Shown here: positions 21,600 to 32,061 of the stretch, in pieces
Layout: each line of letters starts with the position of its first letter
Numbering within the stretch: position 1 is the first letter of the stretch
Notes under the pieces: generated by a model
The model's input: only the letters and a program-made list of their open reading frames with translations
What the model was told of the DNA's origin: nothing
Database searches by the model: none
Assembly: GCA_019096155.1 (NCBI GenBank)
Contig: JAHCVI010000005.1
Span: forward strand, 72,468 to 136,467
Direction of reading: 5' to 3'
Origin: Staphylotrichum longicolle
Taxonomy: Eukaryota; Ascomycota; Sordariomycetes; Sordariales; Chaetomiaceae
Length of the DNA stretch: 64,000 bases
Position numbers and translations under genes: made by a program

Positions 21600-22774
21600 A
21601 TGAGGATCGCCTCTATCCTTGGCGTCTTTACCGGCCTTGTGGCCTCGGTCTCGGCGGCATCGTTCTCTAACCTCTCAAACCCACGAATGGGTCAGACCCT
21701 CATATCGCCTACTCAGGCGGGTACTATTATCTGATGACAACGACATGGACCAATCTGCAGATTACGAGGGCAAAGACTCTGGAAGGCCTCAAAACCGGCG
21801 AGACAAGGGTTGCGTGGACCGATAAAGACTCCTCCCGCTGCTGCAACGTCTGGGCGCCCGAACTCCACTGGATTGACAACAGGTGGGTTTCATTTTACGC
21901 ATGTTTACTGGCTTCCGTTCAACATTTTGGACTGACCTTAGTAAATAAAATAGGTGGTACATTTACTACACTGCAGGCAACAACAAGAACTTGGATGGGC
22001 AACGGCCCCATGTCTTGAAGGGTGAGGGCAATCAAGAGATGCTTCTCTTACTTATTATTCCGTGTTAAGTTAGGACTGACGACTGTCCAGGTGGTGCCAC
22101 CCCTTGGGACAGCTTCTCCTATGCTGGGCAGCTCACGCAGGACTGGGGCATTGACGGCACGATCCTCCGCTTCCCTAACCAGATGTACTTTGTTTGGTCC
22201 TGCTTCTCGCGAAGCCTGCAGTCTTTGTGCATTGCGCCCATGAACTCCCCAACTTCCCTCGGGACTCGTGCGGTGCTCTCCGAGCCCACTCTGTCCTGGG
22301 AGCGTGTCGATACACCCGTCAATGAAGGGCCTGCTGCCATGTATCATGGCGGCAAGACCTTCCTCGCATACAGCGCAAGTTTCTGCTGGACTTCCAGCTA
22401 TCAGCTCGGCCTTCTCACGTACAAGAGTGGTGACCCAATGCTGATGAGCAGCTGGACAAAGACGGGCCCATTGTTCAGCTCCGCAAATGGAAACTACGGC
22501 CCTGGGCATAACGGGTGAGTTGAGTGAGGGTTGGAAGCGAAGGAATCCACCTCTTCGCAAATGCTCAGGCTAACTGTTTTTCAACAGCTTCTTCCAGAGC
22601 CCCGATGGGACGGAGATCTGGAATGTCTATCACGCTACTCGGATCCAGACTGGTGCCTGTGATGGAAATAGATACACAGCCGTCAAAAAGGTCAACTGGA
22701 ATGCCGATGGTTCGCCTAATTTCGGACGTCCAGATACACTAGGCACAGTTTTTTCTGGCCCTTCTGGGGAATAA
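21600..22774 (+). pseudogene. GH43 exo-arabinanase/arabinofuranosidase-like gene with a one-base frameshift after the signal peptide
   Basis: Exons 21600-21882, 21954-22021, 22091-22514 and 22588-22774 have clean borders but sum to 962 nt, one short of a multiple of three. The first frame encodes a signal peptide (MRIASILGVFTGLVASVSAA) and then loses homology. GH43 sequence resumes at about 21674 in the frame two bases on, as KPTNGSDPHIAYSGG, holding the catalytic Asp. A stop at 21669-21671 blocks that frame from any upstream ATG. Downstream everything is intact: CCNVWAPELHW, GIDGTILR (second Asp) and NEGPAAMY (acid Glu). The only AG before the GH43 segment lies inside the catalytic region, and no donor gives the right phase, so an intron is unlikely. 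It resembles secreted exo-acting arabinanases. It is a recent pseudogene, a strain allele or an assembly error. Confidence 0.75.
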
Positions 22775-23574
22775 AGTTTCTCGTGATGAGGTACTCCGAG
22801 ATGTAGTTGCGTTTAGTTCCTCAGGGAAATATCAATAACCGGGCACCCGCCAAGATCTACCAGTGTAACAAGAAGGTGGGCAAACCCGCCGGTCGCCACA
22901 AATGGACTCACCTCATCACAGCATCAAGGGATCAAGGAGTCAAAAAGGCAAAAACGCGACATCGAGGGCTAGTTGGTATTTCGAAATTTCCGGCCTAGAA
23001 CCCATCATGCCGCAAACGACGAGCTGAATTTGTGCCTCTTGTGTTATCGTGAGACAAAGTGCCATTAGAAGTGCTTGATGTTTGATGGCATGGGCCTGGC
23101 GCAAAAGCGAAGTCGTCTCCGGCCATGTTTGCACTCAAAGGCCTTTGAAAGGTCCTTTCATCCGTGCTTTGGCATGGATCTAAATCAATCGAGATTGACA
23201 GCTAACTACACTCAGCTCGACTTAGCTACGTGCATTCGCTAGCGGCGAAGCATTATTCCCGACAAGCCTCGCCACGGCACCCGTTGGGCCTGCATTATAG
23301 GATCCAGACTGCGCTATTGAATGCTTCCTCCAAGCTAAACACAACTCGCCCCTGTCGACGGGGGTTCTGGGTTGGTCTGGCCCACCACGGCCCACCATGG
23401 CAGCATCTAGGCGACAACAAAAACGAGGCAATCTGCGGGTGAGCGAGCAAGTCAAAGTCAAAAAGGCAAGATGGTCCGCTTTTTCTGACGTTTTCGCCCG
23501 TCCCCTTTTCTCAACCACCGGTCGCTCGTTTGAATTGGTTCGTTTCGCTTGGCCACCGCGGGCTTTTTGCTGTG
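22775..23574. other. Intergenic
   Basis: 3' flank of the GH43 gene and upstream region of the secreted-protein gene. No gene recognised. Confidence 0.5.
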
Positions 23575-24879
23575 ATGGCACACACTCTCTCAACCACGCG
23601 ACTCCTGTCGCTTCTGCCCCTCTTGCTCGCCTCCGCTTCAGCGAGACCTGGGAGGTGCAAGCCCAGTCTTTCCTTGACGCAGTCATCTGTGGAGACACTG
23701 ATTTCCGCGTTGACAACTTCTTCGGACGTGGTCTCCGTCTCGACTTCACCGGAGATCATTTCTTCGACTTCCTTGGAAGAAATCATCCCTTCTTCGACCT
23801 CCTCGTCAGAGATTATGTTTTCTTCAACTTCCTCAGATGTCTCTTCATCGGCTATCCCGGAGCCAGAACCTTCGACGACGTCGCTACTGGTGTCAAGCTC
23901 AGTTTACACGACTTCATCCGTCGAAGCCTCCACCACAACCGAAGCGCCCAGCCCATCAGTTACTCCAGGCTCCTCGTCCATCCCCTCATCAACGACATCT
24001 CCTACCCCGACGACACCCGAAGGCCCACCAATGACCACCATCACCAACTGCCCTCCCACCCCAACGCTGGCTGGCCCTGCACAGTGCTACACAAGCACCC
24101 TGCCCGCGAGCTGTGAAAAGTTAAGCAGCATGCCTGCAAACTTTAACTCTCGTCTCATGTCGTCATCACTTCGTCTTTGCCAACTGGCGCTGACCGCGTA
24201 CGGCAATGCGCCCAACCCCACGGCATCCGCATGCTTTCCGACGTCGACAGCGACGATCCCCGCGAACGCAGCTGTGGCTGTAGCAACGCTGACGAATCTG
24301 TACTCGTGCCTGCGGACTGCCAATGTGCTCTGCTCGTACAACGCCGACTGCCAGACCAAGACCTACCCCGTCGGGCAGGTCCCGGAACCAACCCAGAGCA
24401 TTGGCGTCGACCTTCTATATGACGGCGGCTTCGAGTCGGGCACATACGGTAACTGGTCCGCCGTTAAAAACCCCAACTTCGCCACCGAACTCTCGACTCA
24501 GAACCCTCACACGGGCAACTGGGGATACCACGTACAGTACCTTAACGTCAACGGCGCCACCGCCGACCTCGGTCGCGTGATCCTCGGCATCGTACCGGGC
24601 AGGCAGTACCAATTGAAGGCTTGGGTACGCCATGACAACCCCACAGGCGCAGCGACATACTTCTCTATCGTCGCGGACCCTGGCGGTTTCACAACACCTG
24701 CCGACTTAAAAGCCTTACCAGCAAACACTTGGTCCTTGAGAGACCTCACCTTTACCGCGACGACATCATGGCTCCAGGTTCGGCTCTCCTCCCAAGGCAT
24801 GGTCACTGGCGTTACCGGCACTCAAGGGGGCGTGGACAATATTTGGGTGGACGATGTGACCCTGACAAGGCTGAACTGA
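23575..24879 (+). CDS. Secreted Ser/Thr-rich protein with C-terminal CBM-like beta-sandwich
   Basis: Intronless. The Met at 23575 is preferred (434 residues) because a signal peptide follows at once (MAHTLSTTRLLSLLPLLLAS). An in-frame Met at 23530 would put 15 residues in front of it. Residues of about 35-165 are a Ser/Thr/Pro mucin-like stretch, probably heavily O-glycosylated. A Cys-containing middle part (about 170-290) follows, with paired cysteines in NCPPTPTLAGPAQC and CSYNADC. The last 150 residues start with LLYDGGFESGTYGNW and end with GGVDNIWVDDVTL. That opening and closing pair is typical of jelly-roll carbohydrate-binding modules (CBM4_9-like) found in many fungal cell-surface proteins. 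It is likely secreted or wall-associated. No catalytic domain is seen and the ligand is unknown. Confidence 0.82.
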   Translation: MAHTLSTTRLLSLLPLLLASASARPGRCKPSLSLTQSSVETLISALTTSSDVVSVSTSPEIISSTSLEEIIPSSTSSSEIMFSSTSSDVSSSAIPEPEPSTTSLLVSSSVYTTSSVEASTTTEAPSPSVTPGSSSIPSSTTSPTPTTPEGPPMTTITNCPPTPTLAGPAQCYTSTLPASCEKLSSMPANFNSRLMSSSLRLCQLALTAYGNAPNPTASACFPTSTATIPANAAVAVATLTNLYSCLRTANVLCSYNADCQTKTYPVGQVPEPTQSIGVDLLYDGGFESGTYGNWSAVKNPNFATELSTQNPHTGNWGYHVQYLNVNGATADLGRVILGIVPGRQYQLKAWVRHDNPTGAATYFSIVADPGGFTTPADLKALPANTWSLRDLTFTATTSWLQVRLSSQGMVTGVTGTQGGVDNIWVDDVTLTRLN

Positions 24880-25390
24880 GCGCCTGCCAGGGCTGGTTGC
24901 TTGTTCGGGTTTCTCCTGTACATATTTGGTTTTAGTAGCTGTTTGTTTGGCTGTATATCGCAGTGTTCCTCATGGGTCTCCACAGCTTCACAATCTCTCG
25001 ACCCAACCACACAACAATACCATCGCTGCAACCTGAACCTTCTGTCCACACTGTCTTCCCCTGGGATGTATTGTGTTCCTGACACATGCCACTCTTGCTC
25101 TCCTGATTCGACCAGGTCGAGATGAAGGTGAGCTGATTCTTCAAATTACCCTCGTCCTCGTAATCACGAAAACCACGTTGGTACGGATCTCCGAAGCATG
25201 TGTGCTGCACCAAGGTGCTTGGTTGCTCTGCGGACTTGGGTGCTTCTGTGGCCCACATGGGAGAGCCAGGGGGTGGCGGAACATTACCCCGGATGGCAGG
25301 TTACCGGTCCTGTAATGGAGGTTACAAATTCCCCTGTCTTCGCTGTGCTGCATTTTACACAAGCACCTCAATGCAACAAAAGCCCGCAAT
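24880..25390. other. Intergenic
   Basis: 3' flank of the secreted-protein gene and leader of the HET gene. Nothing else seen. Confidence 0.5.
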
Positions 25391-27733
25391 ATGAAGGAAA
25401 CACGCCCAGGACCCGCGGCCGCAAACAAAGTCAGCATCGGAGAAAGCAAAACAGCAGGAGAAGTTGAGGCGCCGTATCGATACCAATCACTCCCAACGCT
25501 GACATCCATTCGGCTACTGAAACTTCAAGCCGGCAAAGAAGCCAACGGGATCTTACGTGTATCCCTGGATACAGTCGATTTGATTGACGAGCCCTTTTTT
25601 TATGCCTTATCATACACCTGGGGTAATCCCCATGCGAACGGAGTTGATTTTACTGCTCACTTTAACGCCGTCAACGAGAAGTACAGCGTGTCCGGCAAGT
25701 CCGAGATTCTCTGTGATGGACAGCTGCTCAAAGTCCAAAGAAACTTGCTCGATATTCTTTGCGAGTTGCTAGACGCCTATAACACCGCGCAGCCAGGGGC
25801 GTTGACAGACTCGCCGTTTCCTGATGCCTTGGCACAAGGCGACGCCGGCATTTGGATTGATGCCATCTGCATCAACCAAGACGATCTCGAGGAGCGAGCA
25901 CTACAGGTCAGAATCATGGACAAGATTTACTCGCAAGCCGCCGAAACCATCGTCTGGCTAGGCGCCGCCGACGAATACACCCCAGCCGCCGTTGACACGA
26001 TTCGGAGGGTTGCTGCATATCCTACCGCCGCCTTCGTGCAAAGCGAGGTGAATCCCTTCCGCCGACAGGACCCCGAAGATTACGCACAGAGTAATCTTCC
26101 TTACACGAGTTGGATGGATTGGTGCAGTCTCGCAGCACTGCTCAAGCGGCAGTGGTTTTCTCGTCTCTGGATCATCCAGGAGACCATCTTGTCACGAAAC
26201 CTCGTTCTCTTGTGTGGCGAGCACCAGATAGCGTGGATCGACCTCGTCAGGGCAGCGCGCAATATTGAGGCGCGTTGTCAAGCCTTGGGCTGGAGTCCAA
26301 GCACCATGTTCCTCCAGATCCACGAAGTGGCCGTCCCCCTCGAACACAACCTGCTTAGGCTTGCTGAATGGAGAGACCACTACCACGATAAGGGGGCATC
26401 GAACCCCAACGCCTGGCGCTTCACACTTGAGAACCTCGTCTACGACACGTGGGTCTTCAACTCGACCGATCCCCGCGACAAGATCTACGGTGTCCTCGGT
26501 CTGGTCAACCCCGAGGTGCGCGCAACATGGGTCATTGATTATCAGAGTTCCCCGGAGGAGGTCTACGCCATTGCCACCAGACGCATTATCGAGCAGTCTC
26601 GGTCTCTCCGAATTCTCTCCTGCGTCCAGGACGCCTCCAAGCGCACCATCGCTGCTAACCCCTCGTGGGTGCCCGACTACAACCTGCCCTACTTCAACAT
26701 GATGTGCAACCACGGGGGATTTGCCGCCGCAGGCAGCCAGAACCAGACGCCTCAATTATTGCCATACCCGCCAGGGTCGGGGTGTTCGTGGTCCCGTCTC
26801 CGCCTGCGGGCTCACGTCTTCGACACCATCGTCGAGAGTGCCAACGAACGGACAGATTACGTCAACAGCGCCATGCTGCTTGAGCCGTCCTGGTTTGAGC
26901 TCGCACTCTTGCTCAAGAGCCCCTACCCTGCCACGGGACAAAAACGGACCGAAGTCCTCTGGCGGACGCTGTGTGCCGACCAGGACGCCAACTCAACCGT
27001 CAGCCCCGCCCCTGCCCGTTTTGGGGTGCTGTTCAAGGAGCTCGTCTGCGCCATGGTGATGGTGCGGTCCGAAATCGAGGAGGAGGTGTCGCAGGAGCCG
27101 GACCCCCCTCGGGACTGTGCGACATCGTTTGCGCAGGCGATGCAGAGAGCCAAAGAAATCTGGGCAGATGTGGGCTGGGATCAGCTCACTGCTGAGCAGG
27201 TCAGGGAAAAGACGAATTCGAGACCGAAATTTCTTTGGAGACCTGAGTTTGGCTGGCTGGTGCACACTCTGATCAAGCTGCAGGCGCTGGCATTGACCGA
27301 GGAGGGCGGGGAGGCGGACACGCCGAGCTGGGATGAGTTGGAACGGTTTCAGGAGCATCCGAGTTATGTCATGAGGGTGAAGGACGGAGAACACAGGTCG
27401 CTCGTGCAGCCGAAGGATGCCGCGTTCACGAACTCGTTCCGGCGCAGGTATGGAAAGAGGAGGCTGTTTTACACGGAGAAGGGATATCTCGGTCTTGGTC
27501 CCGCTTCCGCTGCTATTGGCGACAAGGTGTGCATCCTGCCAGGAGCAGCCGGGCCCTTTGTATGCCGGGAGGACCAGGGCGATGGAGTGAAGTCGGAGGT
27601 TGATGCGGTGGAACCAGACCTTGGCGAATTCAGGCGGCTGCGGCTCGTCGGCGAGAGCTATGTCCACGGAATTATGCACGGCGAGGCCCTTGTCTTGGAA
27701 GGGTTTCAGCTGGAAGCTATTGAGCTTGTTTGA
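25391..27733 (+). CDS. Heterokaryon incompatibility (HET) domain protein
   Basis: Intronless frame of 780 residues. The HET domain runs from about residue 65 to 270, with its three conserved blocks: YALSYTWG (71-78), IWIDAICINQDD (154-165), and IYSQAAETIVWLG soon after. A RQWFSRLWIIQE segment follows, as in many members. The region after about 330 (TDPRDKIYGVLGLV, then a long tail) is shared by the larger HET proteins and has no repeat or STAND NTPase module. HET proteins trigger cell death after fusion of unlike hyphae or other non-self cues. The partner that would control this one is not evident; neighbours are a secreted protein and a hemerythrin-like protein. All blocks are intact. Confidence 0.93.
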   Translation: MKETRPGPAAANKVSIGESKTAGEVEAPYRYQSLPTLTSIRLLKLQAGKEANGILRVSLDTVDLIDEPFFYALSYTWGNPHANGVDFTAHFNAVNEKYSVSGKSEILCDGQLLKVQRNLLDILCELLDAYNTAQPGALTDSPFPDALAQGDAGIWIDAICINQDDLEERALQVRIMDKIYSQAAETIVWLGAADEYTPAAVDTIRRVAAYPTAAFVQSEVNPFRRQDPEDYAQSNLPYTSWMDWCSLAALLKRQWFSRLWIIQETILSRNLVLLCGEHQIAWIDLVRAARNIEARCQALGWSPSTMFLQIHEVAVPLEHNLLRLAEWRDHYHDKGASNPNAWRFTLENLVYDTWVFNSTDPRDKIYGVLGLVNPEVRATWVIDYQSSPEEVYAIATRRIIEQSRSLRILSCVQDASKRTIAANPSWVPDYNLPYFNMMCNHGGFAAAGSQNQTPQLLPYPPGSGCSWSRLRLRAHVFDTIVESANERTDYVNSAMLLEPSWFELALLLKSPYPATGQKRTEVLWRTLCADQDANSTVSPAPARFGVLFKELVCAMVMVRSEIEEEVSQEPDPPRDCATSFAQAMQRAKEIWADVGWDQLTAEQVREKTNSRPKFLWRPEFGWLVHTLIKLQALALTEEGGEADTPSWDELERFQEHPSYVMRVKDGEHRSLVQPKDAAFTNSFRRRYGKRRLFYTEKGYLGLGPASAAIGDKVCILPGAAGPFVCREDQGDGVKSEVDAVEPDLGEFRRLRLVGESYVHGIMHGEALVLEGFQLEAIELV

Positions 27734-28404
27734 CGCCTGTACACGGTACGGGAAGTCATAGAGATACCTTACCTACAGGTAAACCAGCCAGTCCAGGGGA
27801 CTGGTGGCGCCGGCGGGGGGAAGAGGACGGGTTCCAGTTGGGCGGGGGGAGTTGTGAAATGGACAACTGCCATCACTTCGACAACATTGTCCGTGAGCCC
27901 TTACATGTTTCTTGTTGGTGTTTCTGCACCTGTCATCCCAGTACACGATAAGCTTCCACTCTCATGCTGTTGCGGGACGGCTGCCTGGTGCATAGCCGGA
28001 TGGTTTTTTTTTTTTTTTCTTTCTCCCTTTTAACCGCCCAGTCCATCGATGATGATATTCGACGTGCCGATCTTTGATGTTCGAATCCGCTTGCTGGCTT
28101 GGATGGAGTCTGGAGTGGGGCGGGGACCAGATGAAAGTCGCACTTCAGAAACTGCGCGACTGCATCGGATTTGCTAAATGACTGCCAGTTGACGTCACTT
28201 TAAGCCTTCCTTCCTTCCTTCCCCATCTCATCCGCTCTCTTATTCTATGAATAGTACTCCCCCTTAGTTCTCCCATCCAATTCCGGACACTATCTCGGAC
28301 ACTATCGCAGCTGTTGCGTGCAATCAGGCACAATCGCCTCCCCACATCGGACACAAAACCGAGGGAACAAGGAACAGGAAACACTCCAGAGTAGACGCGC
28401 CACA
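27734..28404. other. Intergenic with a T-run and CCTT repeats
   Basis: No gene. It contains a T tract around 28004-28018 and a short TTCC repeat around 28206-28221 upstream of the next ATG. Confidence 0.5.
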
Positions 28405-29023
28405 ATGCCTCGCATTTCAGAAGCAGTCAAGCAAGACCACGCCATCATCCAGAAGGCGTTTCATCGTCTACGAGATGCCGACCCAGAAACACGCAAGCCC
28501 GATGAGTTTGTCTGGGCGCTGGACCGCTATCTGATTGTCGAAGACCTGGTTGTGGCTCCGGCGCTCGAGCACCACATCGCACGCGGCGGCGAGAGGCACA
28601 GGCGGCTCTCTGACGATTTCGACAGCGTGAGTATTTACCTTATTCTCAAGGGAGTCAGCAGCGCGCTGCAGCAGGTGTTTTGGGTCTGAGAGTGCAGTGG
28701 CTGACAAGCTACAGATAAATGCAAAGTTGAGGCACATGCAGCGGTACAGTCCCGCAGAGCCCAGCTTCGACTCCTCACTCACCGCAATCTGGGTCGACCT
28801 CGAGCCTCACATCAGGGAGGAGGAGACTGGCGACCTGGATCGGTTGGAGGAAAGCCTATCGCCAACAGAGTCGGAGGCACTAGCCAAAAAATACAGCGAC
28901 ATCAAGGAGCTTTTGCAGCACCCCTACGGCAAGGACGGTGTGCCAGATGAAAGAACCTTGTCAGCCATTTTGGAGATGCCCCGACAGGAACTGATGGTCA
29001 AGGTTGGGGTTTCAGGGGAGTGA
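28405..29023 (+). CDS. Hemerythrin-like HHE domain protein
   Basis: Two exons (28405-28626, 28715-29023) give 176 residues. The HHE cation-binding pattern is visible as DHAIIQKAFH near the N-terminus, EHH in PALEHHI, and the later LEPHIREEE, giving His/Glu ligands on a four-helix bundle. Such proteins bind a di-iron or similar centre and serve in oxygen, nitric oxide or iron sensing; the exact role is unknown in moulds. The helix with RRLSDDFDS runs across the splice into INAKLRHM, which supports the intron. An in-frame Met at 28318 exists, but the HHE domain fits a start at 28405. No signal peptide is seen, so it is probably cytosolic. Confidence 0.88.
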
Positions 29024-30065
<1,042 letters not shown>

Positions 30066-31504
30066 ATGGACCCGCGAAACTGGCCGCTGCTTGAACGGTC
30101 AAAAAACATTGCCATTCTGGCATACTTGATTTTCGTCCAGGCATGGGCTGGTGCAGCCGAGTCCCAGGCAAACAGCGCCGCCAGCAGCGAGCAGGGACAC
30201 AGCAAGGTGGCCGAAAACTTGACAATATCCATGTACTTGTTTGGTATAGGCTCTGGCTCCTTGTTTGCCGGTCCCGTGTCGGAGACATTTGGCCGCAATC
30301 CAACCTATCTTGTCTCGACCTTCTATTACCTCTTCTTCGTCCTCGGCGCTGCCCTCGCCCCAAACTTTGGTGGCCGAATCGCTTGCCGCTTCTTCATGGG
30401 CTTGTTTGCGAGCGCCACCTTGACCATCAATGGTTCAAGTGTCAGGGACCAGTTCCGCCCTGTAAAGCGCGCCTTTGTCTTTCCCGCCATTGCATGGGTG
30501 AACGTGGCCGGTAAGTTCTGCTTCCACGGCTGCCCACCGGGACTTGACTCCCTGAGCTGACACCTCTCATAGCACCCATGATTGCACCCATTGCAAGCGG
30601 CTGGATTGTCGAAAACCCCAACCTTGGATGGCGCTGGACCGAATGGATCACGCTAATTATCTCTGGTCCTGCTTTTCTTCTGGCCTTCCTCTTTCTTCCC
30701 GAGACGTACCTCCCGCTCTTGCTCGACTGGAAGGCCGCAGGTCTCCGACGAACCACCGGCGACAAGCGCTATGTCTCTGAGCATGCGGAATCTAGCACCT
30801 TCAAGGAGAGGCTGACGAAAGGGGTCACCATGCCAGCCAAATTCTTCTTCACCGAACCTGTCATTGCGGTACTCGGCGTCTACCTCATTCTTCTCTACGT
30901 TCTTCTCTTCTCCTTTCTATCGGGCTTCGACTACATCTTCAAGGAGACATACCACCTGTCGACCGGCATGACCGGCTCATGCTTTGCTTCTATCGCCTCC
31001 GGCGCAACCGCCTTTACCTTGCTGGCCCCGGAACTTTACAGCTGGGCTCGCCACAAGACGGAGCATGTCAGGGGCGCCTCCGTGGAGCCCGAGTTCCGTC
31101 TCTGGCCGGCCATTGTGGCTGGTCCCTTGCTACCCATCTCGTTGTTCTGGCTTGGATGGGGGAACTACAGCAGCATCTCGATCTGGTGCAGCCTCGGAGC
31201 GTGTTTCTTATTTGGCGTCGTCGTGATTGCCATCTACGTCAGCAGCTACGAGTACATCATTGACAGCTACGGAGACCACTCCGCCATGGCCTTGTCAAGC
31301 ATCACTTTTCTGCGGTACATGATTGCTGGCGGGATGGTCATGGCATCGAGGCCCATGTATAGCGGCATCGGCGTCCATTGGACCATGACGCTGCTGGGCT
31401 GCATTGCCGTCGTCTTGGCCCCAGCGCCCTTGGTGTTTTGGAAGTTTGGCCCAAAGATCAGGAAGAAGAGTTCGTATGCTGAGGATCCCGAGGAGAAAGA
31501 ATGA
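30066..31504 (+). CDS. MFS drug:H+ antiporter, DHA1 family
   Basis: Exons 30066-30510 and 30573-31504 give 458 residues from the first in-frame Met. DHA1 hallmarks are DPRNWPLLERSKN just before helix 1, GPVSETFGRNP after helix 2, RFFMGLFAS, and the helix 5 region WVNVAAPMIAPIASGW across the intron. A long central loop follows and then the second six helices. These transporters export drugs and toxic metabolites across the plasma membrane. The same frame continues upstream of Met 30066 as SDKDNKIYVKTTGEDDP, a leader typical of the family, and into the CAA tract, where it meets a stop at 29704-29706. The true N-terminus may therefore start before the repeat, now out of phase by one base, or use an undetected intron. 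Confidence 0.87.
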
Positions 31505-32061
31505 GGCAGTGCTGAGGGGGTGCGCATGTGCTGGGGGCAGCTTGGGCCCAAGATGATACCCCTTTTCTTAGAACGATTCAACTGATTTTGTCATTTAATT
31601 TCAAAGAATTATTCATGTATCAACTATTCGTGGGCGCAACAAGCGTTTGAATTATGAATGACTACAGAGTCTTGTACAGCCCTGCATCCACCATTGCTGT
31701 CCAAGTCCTTGAGAGATCACAACCCCGATTTCCTGGGTCGTAAGGGGGGTTCATATTTGAGTCGCCAGACAGTCGGCCTCAGCTTGGTCCCCTACTCTGA
31801 TGCATTCCAGGAAGAATTTAAACCTCTCGTTTGTCACGGTATGAACTGCGTTAGCGTGACTCGACTTACTCTTTGCATCACGCCATTCAGGGGGACGAAT
31901 GGTGGCAGCTGGATGAAGAGCTGTGGGGCGGATCTGCAGCTTCCAGGTCTTGTTCTCCGCAATCCCCCAACTCTCTCTCTAGAGACACTCTCTCACTCTC
32001 GTGGAAATCGGATATCAACAGAATTCAATAATAACATATTCGAAAACGTGTTGTTATTAAA
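31505..32061. other. Intergenic
   Basis: 3' flank of the transporter and leader of the dehydratase. A short CT-rich tract lies at about 31970-32000. Confidence 0.5.
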
